Below, piece by piece: positions 1 through 7,479 of a stretch of 38,386 bases of DNA. The first letter of the stretch is position 1. Each line of letters begins with the position of its first letter. This DNA is from an uncultured Prevotella sp. Lineage in GTDB: Bacteria > Bacteroidota > Bacteroidia > Bacteroidales > Bacteroidaceae. The notes beneath the pieces were generated by a model. That model was not told the origin of the DNA. It saw only the letters and a list, made by a program, of their open reading frames with translations, and ran no database searches. The position numbers were made by a program, and so were the translations under genes. The DNA lies in assembly GCA_937895845.1 (NCBI GenBank), contig CALBLK010000013.1, positions 1 to 38,386 of the forward strand. The letters run 5' to 3'.

Positions 1-59
1 AATCGAACCCCTATGCCAAGATTGAGAATCTTGTATCCTAACCATTAGATGAATCCACC
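1..59 (-). tRNA. tRNA-Glu(CTC), 3' part cut by window edge
   Basis: All 59 visible bases are identical to the matching part of the complete tRNA-Glu at 132-206, read on the minus strand. The 5' end is at base 59; the T-arm 3' strand and acceptor 3' strand lie outside the window. The anticodon loop TTCTCAA gives anticodon CTC. It is the third gene of a minus-strand cluster Ser-Glu-Glu. Confidence 0.88.
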
Positions 60-131
60 GCTTGTTAGTTAGTAAATCGGATTTGAAATCCGTCCAATAA
101 AAAAGAGCTGTTATTGGCAGCCCCTTAGGAT

Positions 132-206
132 TGGTAGTGGATAGGGGAATCGAACCCCTATGCCAAGATTGAGAATCTTGTATCCTAACCATTAGATGAA
201 TCCACC
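132..206 (-). tRNA. tRNA-Glu(CTC)
   Basis: The minus strand folds into a full cloverleaf. The acceptor is GGTGGAT with ATCCACT (a G-U pair at 1-72), the discriminator is A, and CCA is encoded. The D arm contains GGTTAGGA as in glutamate tRNAs. The anticodon stem CAAGA/TCTTG has loop TTCTCAA, anticodon CTC. The T arm is AGGGG TTCGATT CCCCT, with a 4-nt variable region. A second identical copy follows 72 bases downstream at 1-59. The spacer (60-131) holds small inverted repeats (CGGATTT/AAATCCG and CCAATAA/TTATTGG) and no gene. Confidence 0.92.
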
Positions 207-234
207 ATCCTTTGCTTTACATTTCGAAATCCTG

Positions 235-322
235 CGGAAGCTGGGGGATTCGAACCCCCGGTACGATAAACTCGTACGGCAGTTTAGCAAACTGCTGGTT
301 TCAGCCACTCACCCAAACTTCC
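235..322 (-). tRNA. tRNA-Ser(GCT)
   Basis: Minus-strand cloverleaf with acceptor GGAAGTT/AGCTTCC, discriminator G and no encoded CCA. The anticodon stem GCAGT/ACTGC has loop TTGCTAA, anticodon GCT, reading AGC/AGU. The long variable arm (GTACGA, GTTTA, TCGTAC) is diagnostic of a class II tRNA such as serine. It is the first gene of the minus-strand tRNA cluster, about 43 bases downstream of the predicted promoter. Confidence 0.94.
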
Positions 323-354
323 CTTCCGGTAGACATACCGCGGCGTTTTCTCTC

Positions 355-386
355 AAACGCGGTGCAAAGGTACCGCGTTTTTTTTT
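355..386 (+). repeat. Perfect 9-bp inverted repeat with T-tract over the tRNA promoter
   Basis: AAACGCGGT (355-363) and ACCGCGTTT (372-380) form a perfect stem with an 8-base loop, followed on the plus strand by an uninterrupted T run to 386. By shape it is an intrinsic terminator for plus-strand transcription. However, there is no plus-strand gene upstream in the window, and the -7 box of the minus-strand tRNA promoter is embedded in it. It may insulate the downstream TlpA-like gene, act as an operator, or be chance. Confidence 0.5.
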
Positions 387-396
387 ATCCGCCAAA
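365..396 (-). promoter_or_regulatory. Bacteroidetes-type promoter of the tRNA cluster
   Basis: On the minus strand, TTTG at 396-393 (-33 element) is followed after 20 bp by TACCTTTG at 372-365, a perfect match to TAnnTTTG (-7 element). The predicted transcript starts near 358, about 36 bases before tRNA-Ser. The -7 element sits in the loop and inner stem of a 9-bp inverted repeat (355-380). Confidence 0.65.
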
Positions 397-485
397 TATT
401 TCTGAAAGTTTTTTGTGACAACACTTCATTTTTCCCTTTTTCCTTTATAGTCATCCTAAAAGTGTGAGATTTGTGGCTGTTTTTC

Positions 486-516
486 TTGCGTTTCTCAACT
501 TTTTTCACGAATATTG
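486..516 (+). promoter_or_regulatory. Candidate promoter of the thioredoxin-like gene
   Basis: TTG at 486-488 is followed after 20 bp by GAATATTG at 509-516, six of eight matches to TAnnTTTG. The predicted start near 523 leaves a leader of about 17-26 bases. This is a weaker match than the other promoters in the window. Confidence 0.33.
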
Positions 517-539
517 CACCACAAATAAAACTGTAGCGT

Positions 540-1151
540 ATGGTTATCATGATAAGAAGAATTGTATTGCTTGTTGTTCTGTGGTGTGTGTCACAGGCAA
601 GTGTGCAGGCCAAAAACCATGAAGTGATGCCAAAGGAGAATCCGGCTGACTCTCTGGACATGGTGTATACCAAGGGCTTGCTGAACTTTGGAACGGAAGC
701 CCCTGACTTTGTCTTTACAGCTGAGAATGGGGAAAAATGCACATTGTCCTGTTTGCGTGGCAGAACAAAAAGCGGCATGCGAAAACCAGGAAAATGGGTT
801 GTTCTTGACTTTTGGGCTACATGGTGTCCTGACTGTCGCAAGGAAATACCAATGATGAAAACCATTTATAAACGTTTCTCTGACAAAGTGGAGATAATCG
901 GTGTTTCTTTTGACACGGACAAGAACAAGTTCGATAACTTTGTCAAATCTCAAGGAATCGAGTGGCTTCAATACAGCGAGTTTGTCAAGTGGAAAGATTC
1001 AAAGATTTCCAAGCAGTATAAAATCCGCTGGCTTCCAACCATATATCTCATTGCCCCGGATGGGAAAGTGGCCTATACAACCGTGTGCGCAGAAAATCTG
1101 ATGAAAAGGCTTGAGGCACTTGATAAGGAAGAAAAGTTGGCCACCCGTTGA
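540..1151 (+). CDS. TlpA-like secreted thioredoxin-fold oxidoreductase
   Basis: A 203-residue protein with an N-terminal hydrophobic signal (about residues 4-24, ending near VQA) followed by a thioredoxin fold of the AhpC/TSA-TlpA-ResA type. The motif FWATWCPDC places the CxxC redox pair at Cys96 and Cys99. The downstream WLPTIYLIAPDG supplies the cis-proline loop. Members reduce or isomerise disulfides, or support cytochrome maturation, in the periplasm; the substrate cannot be read from sequence. A short insertion (about residues 73-85, basic) lies between the first beta strands and the active-site strand. The second ATG (549) gives a tighter signal peptide (MIRRIVLLVV) and is an equally good start. 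The gene stands alone, divergent from the tRNA cluster and convergent with the trmN6 operon. Confidence 0.88.
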   Translation: MVIMIRRIVLLVVLWCVSQASVQAKNHEVMPKENPADSLDMVYTKGLLNFGTEAPDFVFTAENGEKCTLSCLRGRTKSGMRKPGKWVVLDFWATWCPDCRKEIPMMKTIYKRFSDKVEIIGVSFDTDKNKFDNFVKSQGIEWLQYSEFVKWKDSKISKQYKIRWLPTIYLIAPDGKVAYTTVCAENLMKRLEALDKEEKLATR

Positions 1152-1591
1152 CAAATGGCAATGTTTGCACCGTCCAAGCATACCATTTGGAGCTGTACCT
1201 CTAACCTGTTGCCATGGCGTATTTTGACTTACAATCATAATGCTTTTGCCTGTTTATGACACGTCCATGGTGCGTAGAGTCTCCATAAATTATTTTATAA
1301 GTTGTGGGATAAGTCTGTGTACTGGTCTGCCAAAAGGTCTGTATTGGCTTGCGGAACGGACTGTTTCGCCAGGCGGAACGGACTGTTTCAGAGGGTGAAA
1401 CGGACTGTTTTGTGCTGCAACATGGACTGAATGATGAGCCAGAAGCGACCGTTTCTCTGCATACTATCATCTTGTTTGTCCAGGTTGGCCCTTGGCTTTC
1501 GGCGCTGAAAGCCCTTTCGTTTCAGCCAGATGGGGCAGTCTTGGCCAAGCCTGTAAGAAAGTTCTTGCAGCTAAGGTTTGATGTCACACCC
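1152..1591. other. Gene-free stretch between convergent transcription units
   Basis: No credible protein gene. The open frames across it carry no recognisable domain, and the repeat inside has a period not divisible by three. Contents: a 7-bp inverted repeat CAAATGG (1152-1158)/CCATTTG (1183-1189) directly after the TlpA-like stop; the 22-bp-period array (about 1307-1460); and competing short hairpins at 1494-1526 (GGCTTTC/GAAAGCC with a 6-base loop, and GCTGAAA/TTTCAGC), which could end transcription from either side although no T-tract follows. Confidence 0.7.
1307..1460 (-). repeat. 22-bp-period tandem repeat array A
   Basis: Units start at about 1307, 1329, 1351, 1373, 1395, 1417 and 1439, each 22 bases apart. 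The three central units are the clearest and the flanking ones degenerate. On the plus strand the core reads GCGGAACGGACTGTTTC; on the minus strand it fits AAACRGTYCGTTCYGC plus 6 variable bases. The same consensus recurs on the plus strand at 17044-17153 (array B), with 13 of 16 core bases shared between the best units. Units abut directly with no unique spacers, so this is not a CRISPR. The period (22) is not a multiple of three, so the repeat is unlikely to be coding. Confidence 0.8.
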
Positions 1592-2317
1592 TCAATCTTG
1601 GTTGCCTGTCAGTTTCCTTTCCATGTAAAAGGGATTTGTCAACTTTTGGTAGTATGCGTCACCGATGGTCATTTCCTGCTGTTCAAAGTCACAAGGTTCC
1701 TTGCTGAAACACAGTAGCAGGCGTTTGGGAGATTTCCGTTCTGAGGTACGGACAGAACATGACTTCATGCAAAACATTCCAGCCACGGCCACTGCCTGTT
1801 CCATTTTCTCCCTTTCTGTTGTCGGGATGATGACCGACAGCGTCCCATGCGGGCGCAGCATTGCCTTGGATAGTTGGAGCAATGTGGTGTAGGTGAGGCT
1901 CACAGTGTGCCTGGCCTGTGTGCGCCGACTTTCCGGGCAAGTGAGAGACTGGCTAAAAAAGGGCGGGTTGCATACTATGGCATCGTACACAGCCAGTCCT
2001 GCTTGCTTTGCATGTTCTTGAAATGACTGGCAGGAAATGCTGACTCGACTGCTAAATGGTGAGCTTGTGACATTCTGTTGAGCCTGGCTTGCTGCAACGG
2101 GGTCAATCTCTATTCCGATAACCTTAGCCTCGGGAAGTCGCTGAGCCATCATTATAGCAATGAGGCCTGTGCCTGTGCCAACGTCAAGAATGTGTTGCTT
2201 AGTGCCCTGGCTGGCATACGCCCAGGCACCGAGCAACGTTCCGTCTGTTCCCACTTTCATTGCACACTTGTCCTGCCAAATGGTGAATTGCCTGAACGAA
2301 AAAGACGATGTTCCCAT
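1592..2317 (-). CDS. trmN6: tRNA1(Val) (adenine(37)-N6)-methyltransferase
   Basis: A 241-residue class I SAM-dependent methyltransferase of the TrmN6 (YfiC) family, which makes N6-methyladenosine at A37 of valine tRNA. The SAM-binding glycine motif DVGTGTGLIAIMMAQR lies near residues 45-60, an acidic ribose-binding residue in GIEIDP follows, and the N6-methyltransferase catalytic motif NPPF (in VCNPPFFSQSL) is near residue 115. Length is normal. Its ATG immediately follows the TAA of kdsB with no gap, implying translational coupling. It is the last gene of the minus-strand operon that begins at 7153. Confidence 0.9.
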   Translation of the reverse strand: MGTSSFSFRQFTIWQDKCAMKVGTDGTLLGAWAYASQGTKQHILDVGTGTGLIAIMMAQRLPEAKVIGIEIDPVAASQAQQNVTSSPFSSRVSISCQSFQEHAKQAGLAVYDAIVCNPPFFSQSLTCPESRRTQARHTVSLTYTTLLQLSKAMLRPHGTLSVIIPTTEREKMEQAVAVAGMFCMKSCSVRTSERKSPKRLLLCFSKEPCDFEQQEMTIGDAYYQKLTNPFYMERKLTGNQD

Positions 2318-3067
2318 TTAAGAATAGAGCTGCTTCAGAAAAATCTCAGCCCTTGCCAGGTCGTTTGGCGTGTCAATGCCTATGGTTTCGATGTTGGTAA
2401 TGCCGACCTTGATTCGGTACCCCTCTTGCAGCCACCGAAGCTGTTCCAGGCTCTCCGCTTTCTCTAAAGCACTTTGTGGAAGTTGCGTTATCTCGCGGAG
2501 TATGGGCACTCTGTAGGCGTAGATGCCAATGTGTTTCAAGAATGGATAGGCCGAGGGCCATTCTGTGCGGTCAACGCCTCTTACAAAGGGAATCACACTG
2601 CGGCTGAAGTACATGGCATATCCATGATTGTCAACTGCCACCTTTGGCGAGTTGGGATTCTCTATGGCAGCCATGTCGTGACCAAAGGGCATGGCCAGCG
2701 TGGCTATCTGCGCCTGCTCATCTTCAAAGCATCGGCAGACTGTGTTGATTTGCTCTGGTGTGATAAAAGGCTCGTCACCTTGAATGTTGACCGCTACATC
2801 GAAAGTGCGGCCGATATGGTCAAGTGCCTCGTTGATGCGGTCTGTTCCGCTACGGTGAGAGACTGAGGTCATCACGGCCCGTCCCCCAAACGCTGTCACG
2901 CAGTCATAGATGCGCTGGTCATCTGTGGCCACCCACACCTCTTCAAGAATGTTTTTCACTTGATGGTACACACGCTGAATCATTGGCTGGCCGCCCAGAA
3001 TGGCCAGGGGCTTGCCCGGAAAACGTGTCGAGGCATAGCGGGCAGGAATGATACCTATAATTTTCAT
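2318..3067 (-). CDS. kdsB: 3-deoxy-manno-octulosonate cytidylyltransferase (CMP-KDO synthetase)
   Basis: A 249-residue nucleotidyltransferase that activates KDO with CTP for LPS inner-core synthesis in the cytoplasm. The N-terminal nucleotide-binding motif IPARYASTRFPGKPL (residues 7-21), VWVATDD, the substrate loop SHRSGTDRINEA and VNIQGDEPF are all in place, and the length matches the family. It lies 18 bases downstream of the lipoprotein gene and abuts trmN6. The operon context (a secreted protein, uvrA, a lipoprotein) does not form one pathway. Confidence 0.96.
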   Translation of the reverse strand: MKIIGIIPARYASTRFPGKPLAILGGQPMIQRVYHQVKNILEEVWVATDDQRIYDCVTAFGGRAVMTSVSHRSGTDRINEALDHIGRTFDVAVNIQGDEPFITPEQINTVCRCFEDEQAQIATLAMPFGHDMAAIENPNSPKVAVDNHGYAMYFSRSVIPFVRGVDRTEWPSAYPFLKHIGIYAYRVPILREITQLPQSALEKAESLEQLRWLQEGYRIKVGITNIETIGIDTPNDLARAEIFLKQLYS

Positions 3068-3085
3068 GTTTATAATGCTTTGTCT

Positions 3086-3622
3086 TTAGTTTTCGTTGTC
3101 AACAAGCCTGTAAGCGTATGCATTTTTCATCCCCGTGCATCCAAGGTACGTGGCCCTTGTTCCGCAGATGACAATTTTGCGGTTCCATAACTCGGGGTGG
3201 CTTTCCATGTTCAGTGCTGCCCTCATGGACTTGGAATGGGTGAGGCAGACGGTAAACAGGTCTTCATCCGTGTCATAAATGAAGTTGTCTACATCCACTT
3301 TTTCATCGGCAATGACGATGGCCGTACTTCCCGCGAAAGGCGGATAGAAATCAGCATTTTCCATAGACTTGGTAGCCGAGGCCACAATGTATCCGCAGAC
3401 ACAAACCTGTTCACCCTCGGCTTTCCACTGTGCCTGTCTAACCGTGACGAATGTTCCAGGAATGCTGTTGCCGTTAATACTGCCCGGCGTCTCTTCTCCC
3501 TGTTCTGCCTCCTGTTCTTGTTCCTCTGCCACAACCGCTTTCTCGCAGGCTGAAAGCAGGAAGAGAAAGATGGCGAGGAAGACACTGATTGGTGCTCTCA
3601 TGTTCAACATTTTAAAGTTCAT
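3086..3622 (-). CDS. Hypothetical lipoprotein, possible OB-fold (DUF6359-like)
   Basis: A 178-residue protein with a lipoprotein signal: hydrophobic stretch then lipobox LLSAC, predicted lipidated Cys26. An acidic Glu-rich linker follows (about residues 30-46), then a compact domain (TFVTVRQAQWKAEGEQVCVCGYIVAS) resembling the small OB-like domains of Bacteroidales surface proteins such as DUF6359; that assignment is tentative. Several cysteines sit in the mature part. The longest frame starts inside uvrA (11-base overlap). ATGs at 3610 and 3601 avoid the overlap and give better signal peptides, so the true start may be one of these. It is probably anchored in the outer or inner membrane; function unknown. 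Confidence 0.75.
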   Translation of the reverse strand: MNFKMLNMRAPISVFLAIFLFLLSACEKAVVAEEQEQEAEQGEETPGSINGNSIPGTFVTVRQAQWKAEGEQVCVCGYIVASATKSMENADFYPPFAGSTAIVIADEKVDVDNFIYDTDEDLFTVCLTHSKSMRAALNMESHPELWNRKIVICGTRATYLGCTGMKNAYAYRLVDNEN

Positions 3623-6452
3623 CTTTTAAGAAGCGGCCTGTCTCGCCAATGCCACTTTTCACCACATCTTCAGGTGTTCCGCATACGAGAACCTTTCCGC
3701 CTTTCCGGCCGCCGTCCGGTCCCATGTCAATGATGTAGTCTGCCTGTTTGATAACATCAAGATTGTGTTCAATGATGATAACCGTGTTTCCGCGGTCTAC
3801 AAGTTTTTGGAGAACATCCATCAGAATGCGGATGTCTTCAAAATGGAGACCTGTGGTTGGCTCGTCAAGTATGTAGAGGGTTTTCCCTGTGTCACGTTTG
3901 CTGAGTTCCGTAGCAAGCTTCACGCGCTGGCTCTCGCCCCCCGAAAGTGTTGTTGACGGCTGCCCCAGTTTGATGTATCCCAGCCCGACATCCTTCATGG
4001 TTTTGATTTTTCTGAGAATGTCGGGGATGTTCTCGAAAAACTCCACCGCATTGCTGATGGTCATGTCAAGCACATCAGCAATGCTTTTGCCCTTGTATCT
4101 CACCTCAAGCGTTTCCCGGTTGTAACGCTTGCCATGGCACACCTCGCAAGGCACCATCACATCTGGCAAGAAATTCATCTCGATGGTCTTGTAGCCATTG
4201 CCCCCGCACGCCTCGCACCGTCCACCCTTGACGTTGAACGAGAAGCGCCCTGGCTTGTACCCCCTTATTTTGGCTTCTGGAAGTCCTACAAACAATGAGC
4301 GGATGTCACTGAATACGCCCGTGTAAGTGGCTGGATTCGACCGTGGGGTCCGTCCAAGCGGAGTTTGGTCGACGTTGACTACTTTGTCAATATTCTCAAT
4401 TCCTACAATCTCTCTGTAAGGCAACGGCTTTTTGGCAGACCTGTAGAAATGCTGGCTTAGGATAGGTTGCAGCGTGTCATTGATGAGTGTGGACTTTCCT
4501 GAACCGCTGACCCCCGTGACAACAATCATGCAGCCCAGTGGAAATGTCACGTCAATGTCTTTTAAGTTGTTGCCCGTTGCCCCCTTGACTGTCAGTGTCT
4601 TTCCGTTACCCGAGCGTCGCTGTGAGGGTAGCGCAATTGTCCGTTCGCCGTTGAGAAACTGTGCGGTTAGCGTATGCCGGGTCAGCATTTCACCCGGTGT
4701 GCCTTGAAACACAACATCACCGCCGTTGCGTCCGGCCCCGGGACCGATGTCTACAATGTAGTCGGCGGCCAGCATCATGTCTTTGTCGTGTTCAACAACT
4801 ATCACAGTGTTCCCCTCGTCGCGGAGCGTTTTCAGAGAGTGAATCAGACGCTCGTTGTCCCTCTGGTGCAGTCCGATACTGGGCTCGTCAAGAATATAGA
4901 GCACATTAACCAGCCTGCTTCCAATCTGTGTGGCCAGGCGTATGCGCTGGCTCTCGCCGCCCGACAGGCTTGATGACTGCCGGTTGAGTGACAGGTAGTC
5001 AAGGCCCACATCAAGCAGAAAAGAAATGCGCGAACGTATCTCTTTAAGTATCTCATGGGCAATGTGCCGCTGCTTGCTGTCAAGATGCTCTTCAAGATGG
5101 TTAGCCCATTCATGCAGCTCACGGATATCCATGTCGGCCACTTCGGCGATGTTCTTGTTCCAAAGTTTGTAGGAGCGTGCCTCTCTGTTAAGGCGTTCGC
5201 CGTGACATTCTGGACAGGTGCATACAGCCAGAAACTGGTCGGCCCATTTCTGACTGGCAGCAGAGTCGTCGCTGTCCATTACATTGCGCAGATATCTCAC
5301 CACACCGTCAAATTCAATGAAATAGTCACTTGATGTGTGAACAAGTTCCTTTGGAATACGTACTTTCTCCAAAGAGCCGTAAAGAATCTCGCCAAGAGCG
5401 TCGCCCGGGATGTCGTTAATTGGGGTTTTGAGTGTGCAGTCATGTTTTTGGAGAATGGCATTGATTTGCCAAAACACCATTTGGCTCTTGTATTTTCCCA
5501 AGGGAACAATGCCGCCTCCATAGATGCTCTGCTTGCGGTCAGGGATAATCTTGTCAAGATCAATCTCGTTGATGTAGCCCAGTCCCTTGCAGCGCGGGCA
5601 GGCACCTTGTGGCGAGTTGAACGAGAACAGGTTGGGTGCAGGGTCATTGTATGCTATGCCAGTCGTGGGGCACATCAGCCTTTTGGAAAAATATTTCACC
5701 TTGCCTGTCTCGTAATCCGCAACCATGATGAGACCGTCACCCTGCCTCATAGCCGTTTCCACGGTGTGCTTCAGGCGCGAGGTTGAGGCATCCGACTGCT
5801 CCTCAACTTTCATCTTGTCAACAACCACTTCGATGTCATGGTTCTTGTAACGGTCGGTTTTCATTCCCCTCACCAGTTCTTGTATCTGTCCGTCAACACG
5901 CACGTAAAGATAACCTTTTCGGCGCAGACTTTCAAACAGTTCGCGATAGTGCCCCTTACGCCCTCGCACCAAGGGTGCCAGTATCATAATCTTCCGCCCT
6001 CTGTAATCGGTGGCAATCATCTCAATGACCTTTTCCTCGGTGAACTTCACCATTTTCTCCCCTGTGGCATAGCTGTAAGCTGTTGCAGCACGCGCATAGA
6101 GCAATCTTAGGTAGTCGTAAATTTCTGTGGTGGTACCAACGGTTGAGCGCGGGTTTTTATTGGTAGTTTTCTGTTCTATGCTGATGACTGGGCTCAAACC
6201 TGTAATGTTGTCAACGTCAGGACGTTCCATTCCGCCGAGAAAATTGCGGGCATAGGCTGAGAAAGTCTCAATGTAACGCCGCTGTCCCTCGGCAAATATG
6301 GTGTCAAAGGCTAGGGATGACTTGCCTGATCCGGAGAGTCCTGTAATCACAGTGAGACTGTTGCGTGGAATGGTCACATCAATGTTTTTCAGGTTGTGAA
6401 CCCTCGCCCCCCATACCTGTATAAGGCCTCTGTTTTCCGTGTTCTCTTTCAT
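3612..6452 (-). CDS. uvrA: Excinuclease ABC subunit A
   Basis: A 946-residue UvrA, the DNA-damage sensor of nucleotide excision repair that loads UvrB. It has two ABC ATPase modules: Walker A GLSGSGKSSLAFDT near residue 40 and GVSGSGKSTLINDT near residue 645, with signatures LSGGESQRIRLATQI and LSGGESQRVKLATEL and Walker B LYILDEPS/LYILDEPT. Zinc-binding cysteine pairs are visible (CPRCKGLGY; CTCPECHGERLNREA; CEACGGNGYK with CEVCHGKRYNRETLE). Length is normal. Its ATG overlaps the stop of the upstream secreted-protein gene by one base (TAATG), so it appears translationally coupled to it. No SOS-type operator was recognised. Confidence 0.97.
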   Translation of the reverse strand: MKENTENRGLIQVWGARVHNLKNIDVTIPRNSLTVITGLSGSGKSSLAFDTIFAEGQRRYIETFSAYARNFLGGMERPDVDNITGLSPVISIEQKTTNKNPRSTVGTTTEIYDYLRLLYARAATAYSYATGEKMVKFTEEKVIEMIATDYRGRKIMILAPLVRGRKGHYRELFESLRRKGYLYVRVDGQIQELVRGMKTDRYKNHDIEVVVDKMKVEEQSDASTSRLKHTVETAMRQGDGLIMVADYETGKVKYFSKRLMCPTTGIAYNDPAPNLFSFNSPQGACPRCKGLGYINEIDLDKIIPDRKQSIYGGGIVPLGKYKSQMVFWQINAILQKHDCTLKTPINDIPGDALGEILYGSLEKVRIPKELVHTSSDYFIEFDGVVRYLRNVMDSDDSAASQKWADQFLAVCTCPECHGERLNREARSYKLWNKNIAEVADMDIRELHEWANHLEEHLDSKQRHIAHEILKEIRSRISFLLDVGLDYLSLNRQSSSLSGGESQRIRLATQIGSRLVNVLYILDEPSIGLHQRDNERLIHSLKTLRDEGNTVIVVEHDKDMMLAADYIVDIGPGAGRNGGDVVFQGTPGEMLTRHTLTAQFLNGERTIALPSQRRSGNGKTLTVKGATGNNLKDIDVTFPLGCMIVVTGVSGSGKSTLINDTLQPILSQHFYRSAKKPLPYREIVGIENIDKVVNVDQTPLGRTPRSNPATYTGVFSDIRSLFVGLPEAKIRGYKPGRFSFNVKGGRCEACGGNGYKTIEMNFLPDVMVPCEVCHGKRYNRETLEVRYKGKSIADVLDMTISNAVEFFENIPDILRKIKTMKDVGLGYIKLGQPSTTLSGGESQRVKLATELSKRDTGKTLYILDEPTTGLHFEDIRILMDVLQKLVDRGNTVIIIEHNLDVIKQADYIIDMGPDGGRKGGKVLVCGTPEDVVKSGIGETGRFLKDEL

Positions 6453-7153
6453 TACTCCTGCTCGTTGTAGTCTGTCAGCACATTCACATCGCGCTTTATC
6501 TCATACTTGCGCCCATCGGCCCCCCTGGCTCTCACTAATACATAATAGACGCCAGCCTTCACTTTGCTGCCATGATAGTTTCCGTCCCACCCACCGTTAA
6601 TGTCAGTCCACTCGTAGAGCTTTTGCCCCCAGCGGTTGAAGATGTAGGCATGGAAGTCCACAATGCTCTTGTGGTTGCTCTTGGCACGGTAAATGTCGTT
6701 GATACCGTCACCGTTGGGCGAGAAAGCATTGGGCATTTCAAGCAGGCTGTTGCTGATGCTGATTCGAATGGTGGAGATCAGTTCCGGTTCACTTTCTGCA
6801 TCATAAGTTACATAGAGCGAGATGGCTGTGGTGCCCGACTCGCGAAAGTCATACGTTGTCTGTTCTTCATATCTGATAAGATAAGGCTCGGTGCTGCCCT
6901 CCTTCACAAAGCGCCACTCGTACGATGGAATGGCCTCGCCCAAGTCTTCCGGGTTGGCCTTGAACGTCACTTCTAATGGCGCTTGAGCATCGTTGAGCAC
7001 GTCTGTTGTAGAGAGGCTTTCGCCGTCAATGACATAATAAGCCGTGGGTACAAAGCCAGCCTGGACACAGACAGGCAAAAGAGACAGCGCAACCAGCGCA
7101 CAAGAATGTATTGTTCTCATGTAGCCAGATGTCAAGTGGTTATTCTTCATCAT
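6452..7153 (-). CDS. Secreted protein with gliding-motility/T9SS type B C-terminal sorting domain
   Basis: A 233-residue protein with a signal peptide (clearest from the internal ATG at 7120, MRTIHSCALVALSLLPVCVQA in the mature numbering) and an Ig-like or PKD-like middle (about 45-130). The C-terminal CHU_C domain begins at MPNAFSPNGDGINDIY (about 138) and contains FNRWGQKLYEW and GWDGNYHG followed by a KAGVYYVLVRA strand. This domain is the type B signal of the type IX secretion system, exporting proteins to the cell surface or medium. The protein is short for the family, so it may be little more than a sorting domain with one adhesin-like module. It is the first gene of the operon and overlaps uvrA by one base. 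Confidence 0.82.
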   Translation of the reverse strand: MMKNNHLTSGYMRTIHSCALVALSLLPVCVQAGFVPTAYYVIDGESLSTTDVLNDAQAPLEVTFKANPEDLGEAIPSYEWRFVKEGSTEPYLIRYEEQTTYDFRESGTTAISLYVTYDAESEPELISTIRISISNSLLEMPNAFSPNGDGINDIYRAKSNHKSIVDFHAYIFNRWGQKLYEWTDINGGWDGNYHGSKVKAGVYYVLVRARGADGRKYEIKRDVNVLTDYNEQE

Positions 7154-7479
7154 TCAGTACGTAACTATAATATAACATATAAATAATGTGTAAGTCTACA
7201 GACGTTTGGCATTTCTTTGATACGTGTTTCTGCTCCTTTATCTATCTTTACGCCTTGCTTTTACTAACCGTGCATGCCCGAGCCTCACTTTTTAATTTAA
7301 TCAAAACCATACAAAAGGAAAGAAGCGCATTAGCCAAGTCAAATGCTTGCCAGCGCCTGCTTATTTCTGCAAAATTACGCAATATAGTTGATTTATCCAC
7401 GCTTTTTCAGTAATTTTGTGGGCGGTATTGACCGATACGAACAATTTTGAGTACCTACTTGAACAAAAAACAGAAACGA
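7154..7479. other. Divergent promoter region
   Basis: AT-rich region between the minus-strand uvrA operon and the plus-strand LysM operon. A strong plus-strand promoter is visible at 7388-7418. For the minus-strand operon only an AT-rich tract (about 7160-7185) is seen, with no full TAnnTTTG match. An open frame of 75 codons at 7186-7413 overlaps the promoter and looks like chance. Confidence 0.6.
7388..7418 (+). promoter_or_regulatory. Bacteroidetes-type promoter of the LysM operon
   Basis: TTG at 7388-7390, a 20-bp spacer, then TAATTTTG at 7411-7418, a perfect TAnnTTTG. Transcription should start near 7425, about 55 bases before the chosen ATG at 7480. Confidence 0.65.

Noticed and set aside
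1201..1470. Minus-strand open frame of 89 codons across array A
   Set aside because: It runs through a 22-base repeat that shifts frame at each unit, so the protein has no periodicity; no domain, signal or neighbour supports it.
1349..1717. Plus-strand open frame of 122 codons
   Set aside because: It covers the same repeat and then the antisense of trmN6; no recognisable protein features.
7186..7413. Plus-strand open frame of 75 codons upstream of the LysM gene
   Set aside because: It extends to the -7 element of a strong promoter and has no family resemblance; a hydrophobic stretch alone is weak evidence.
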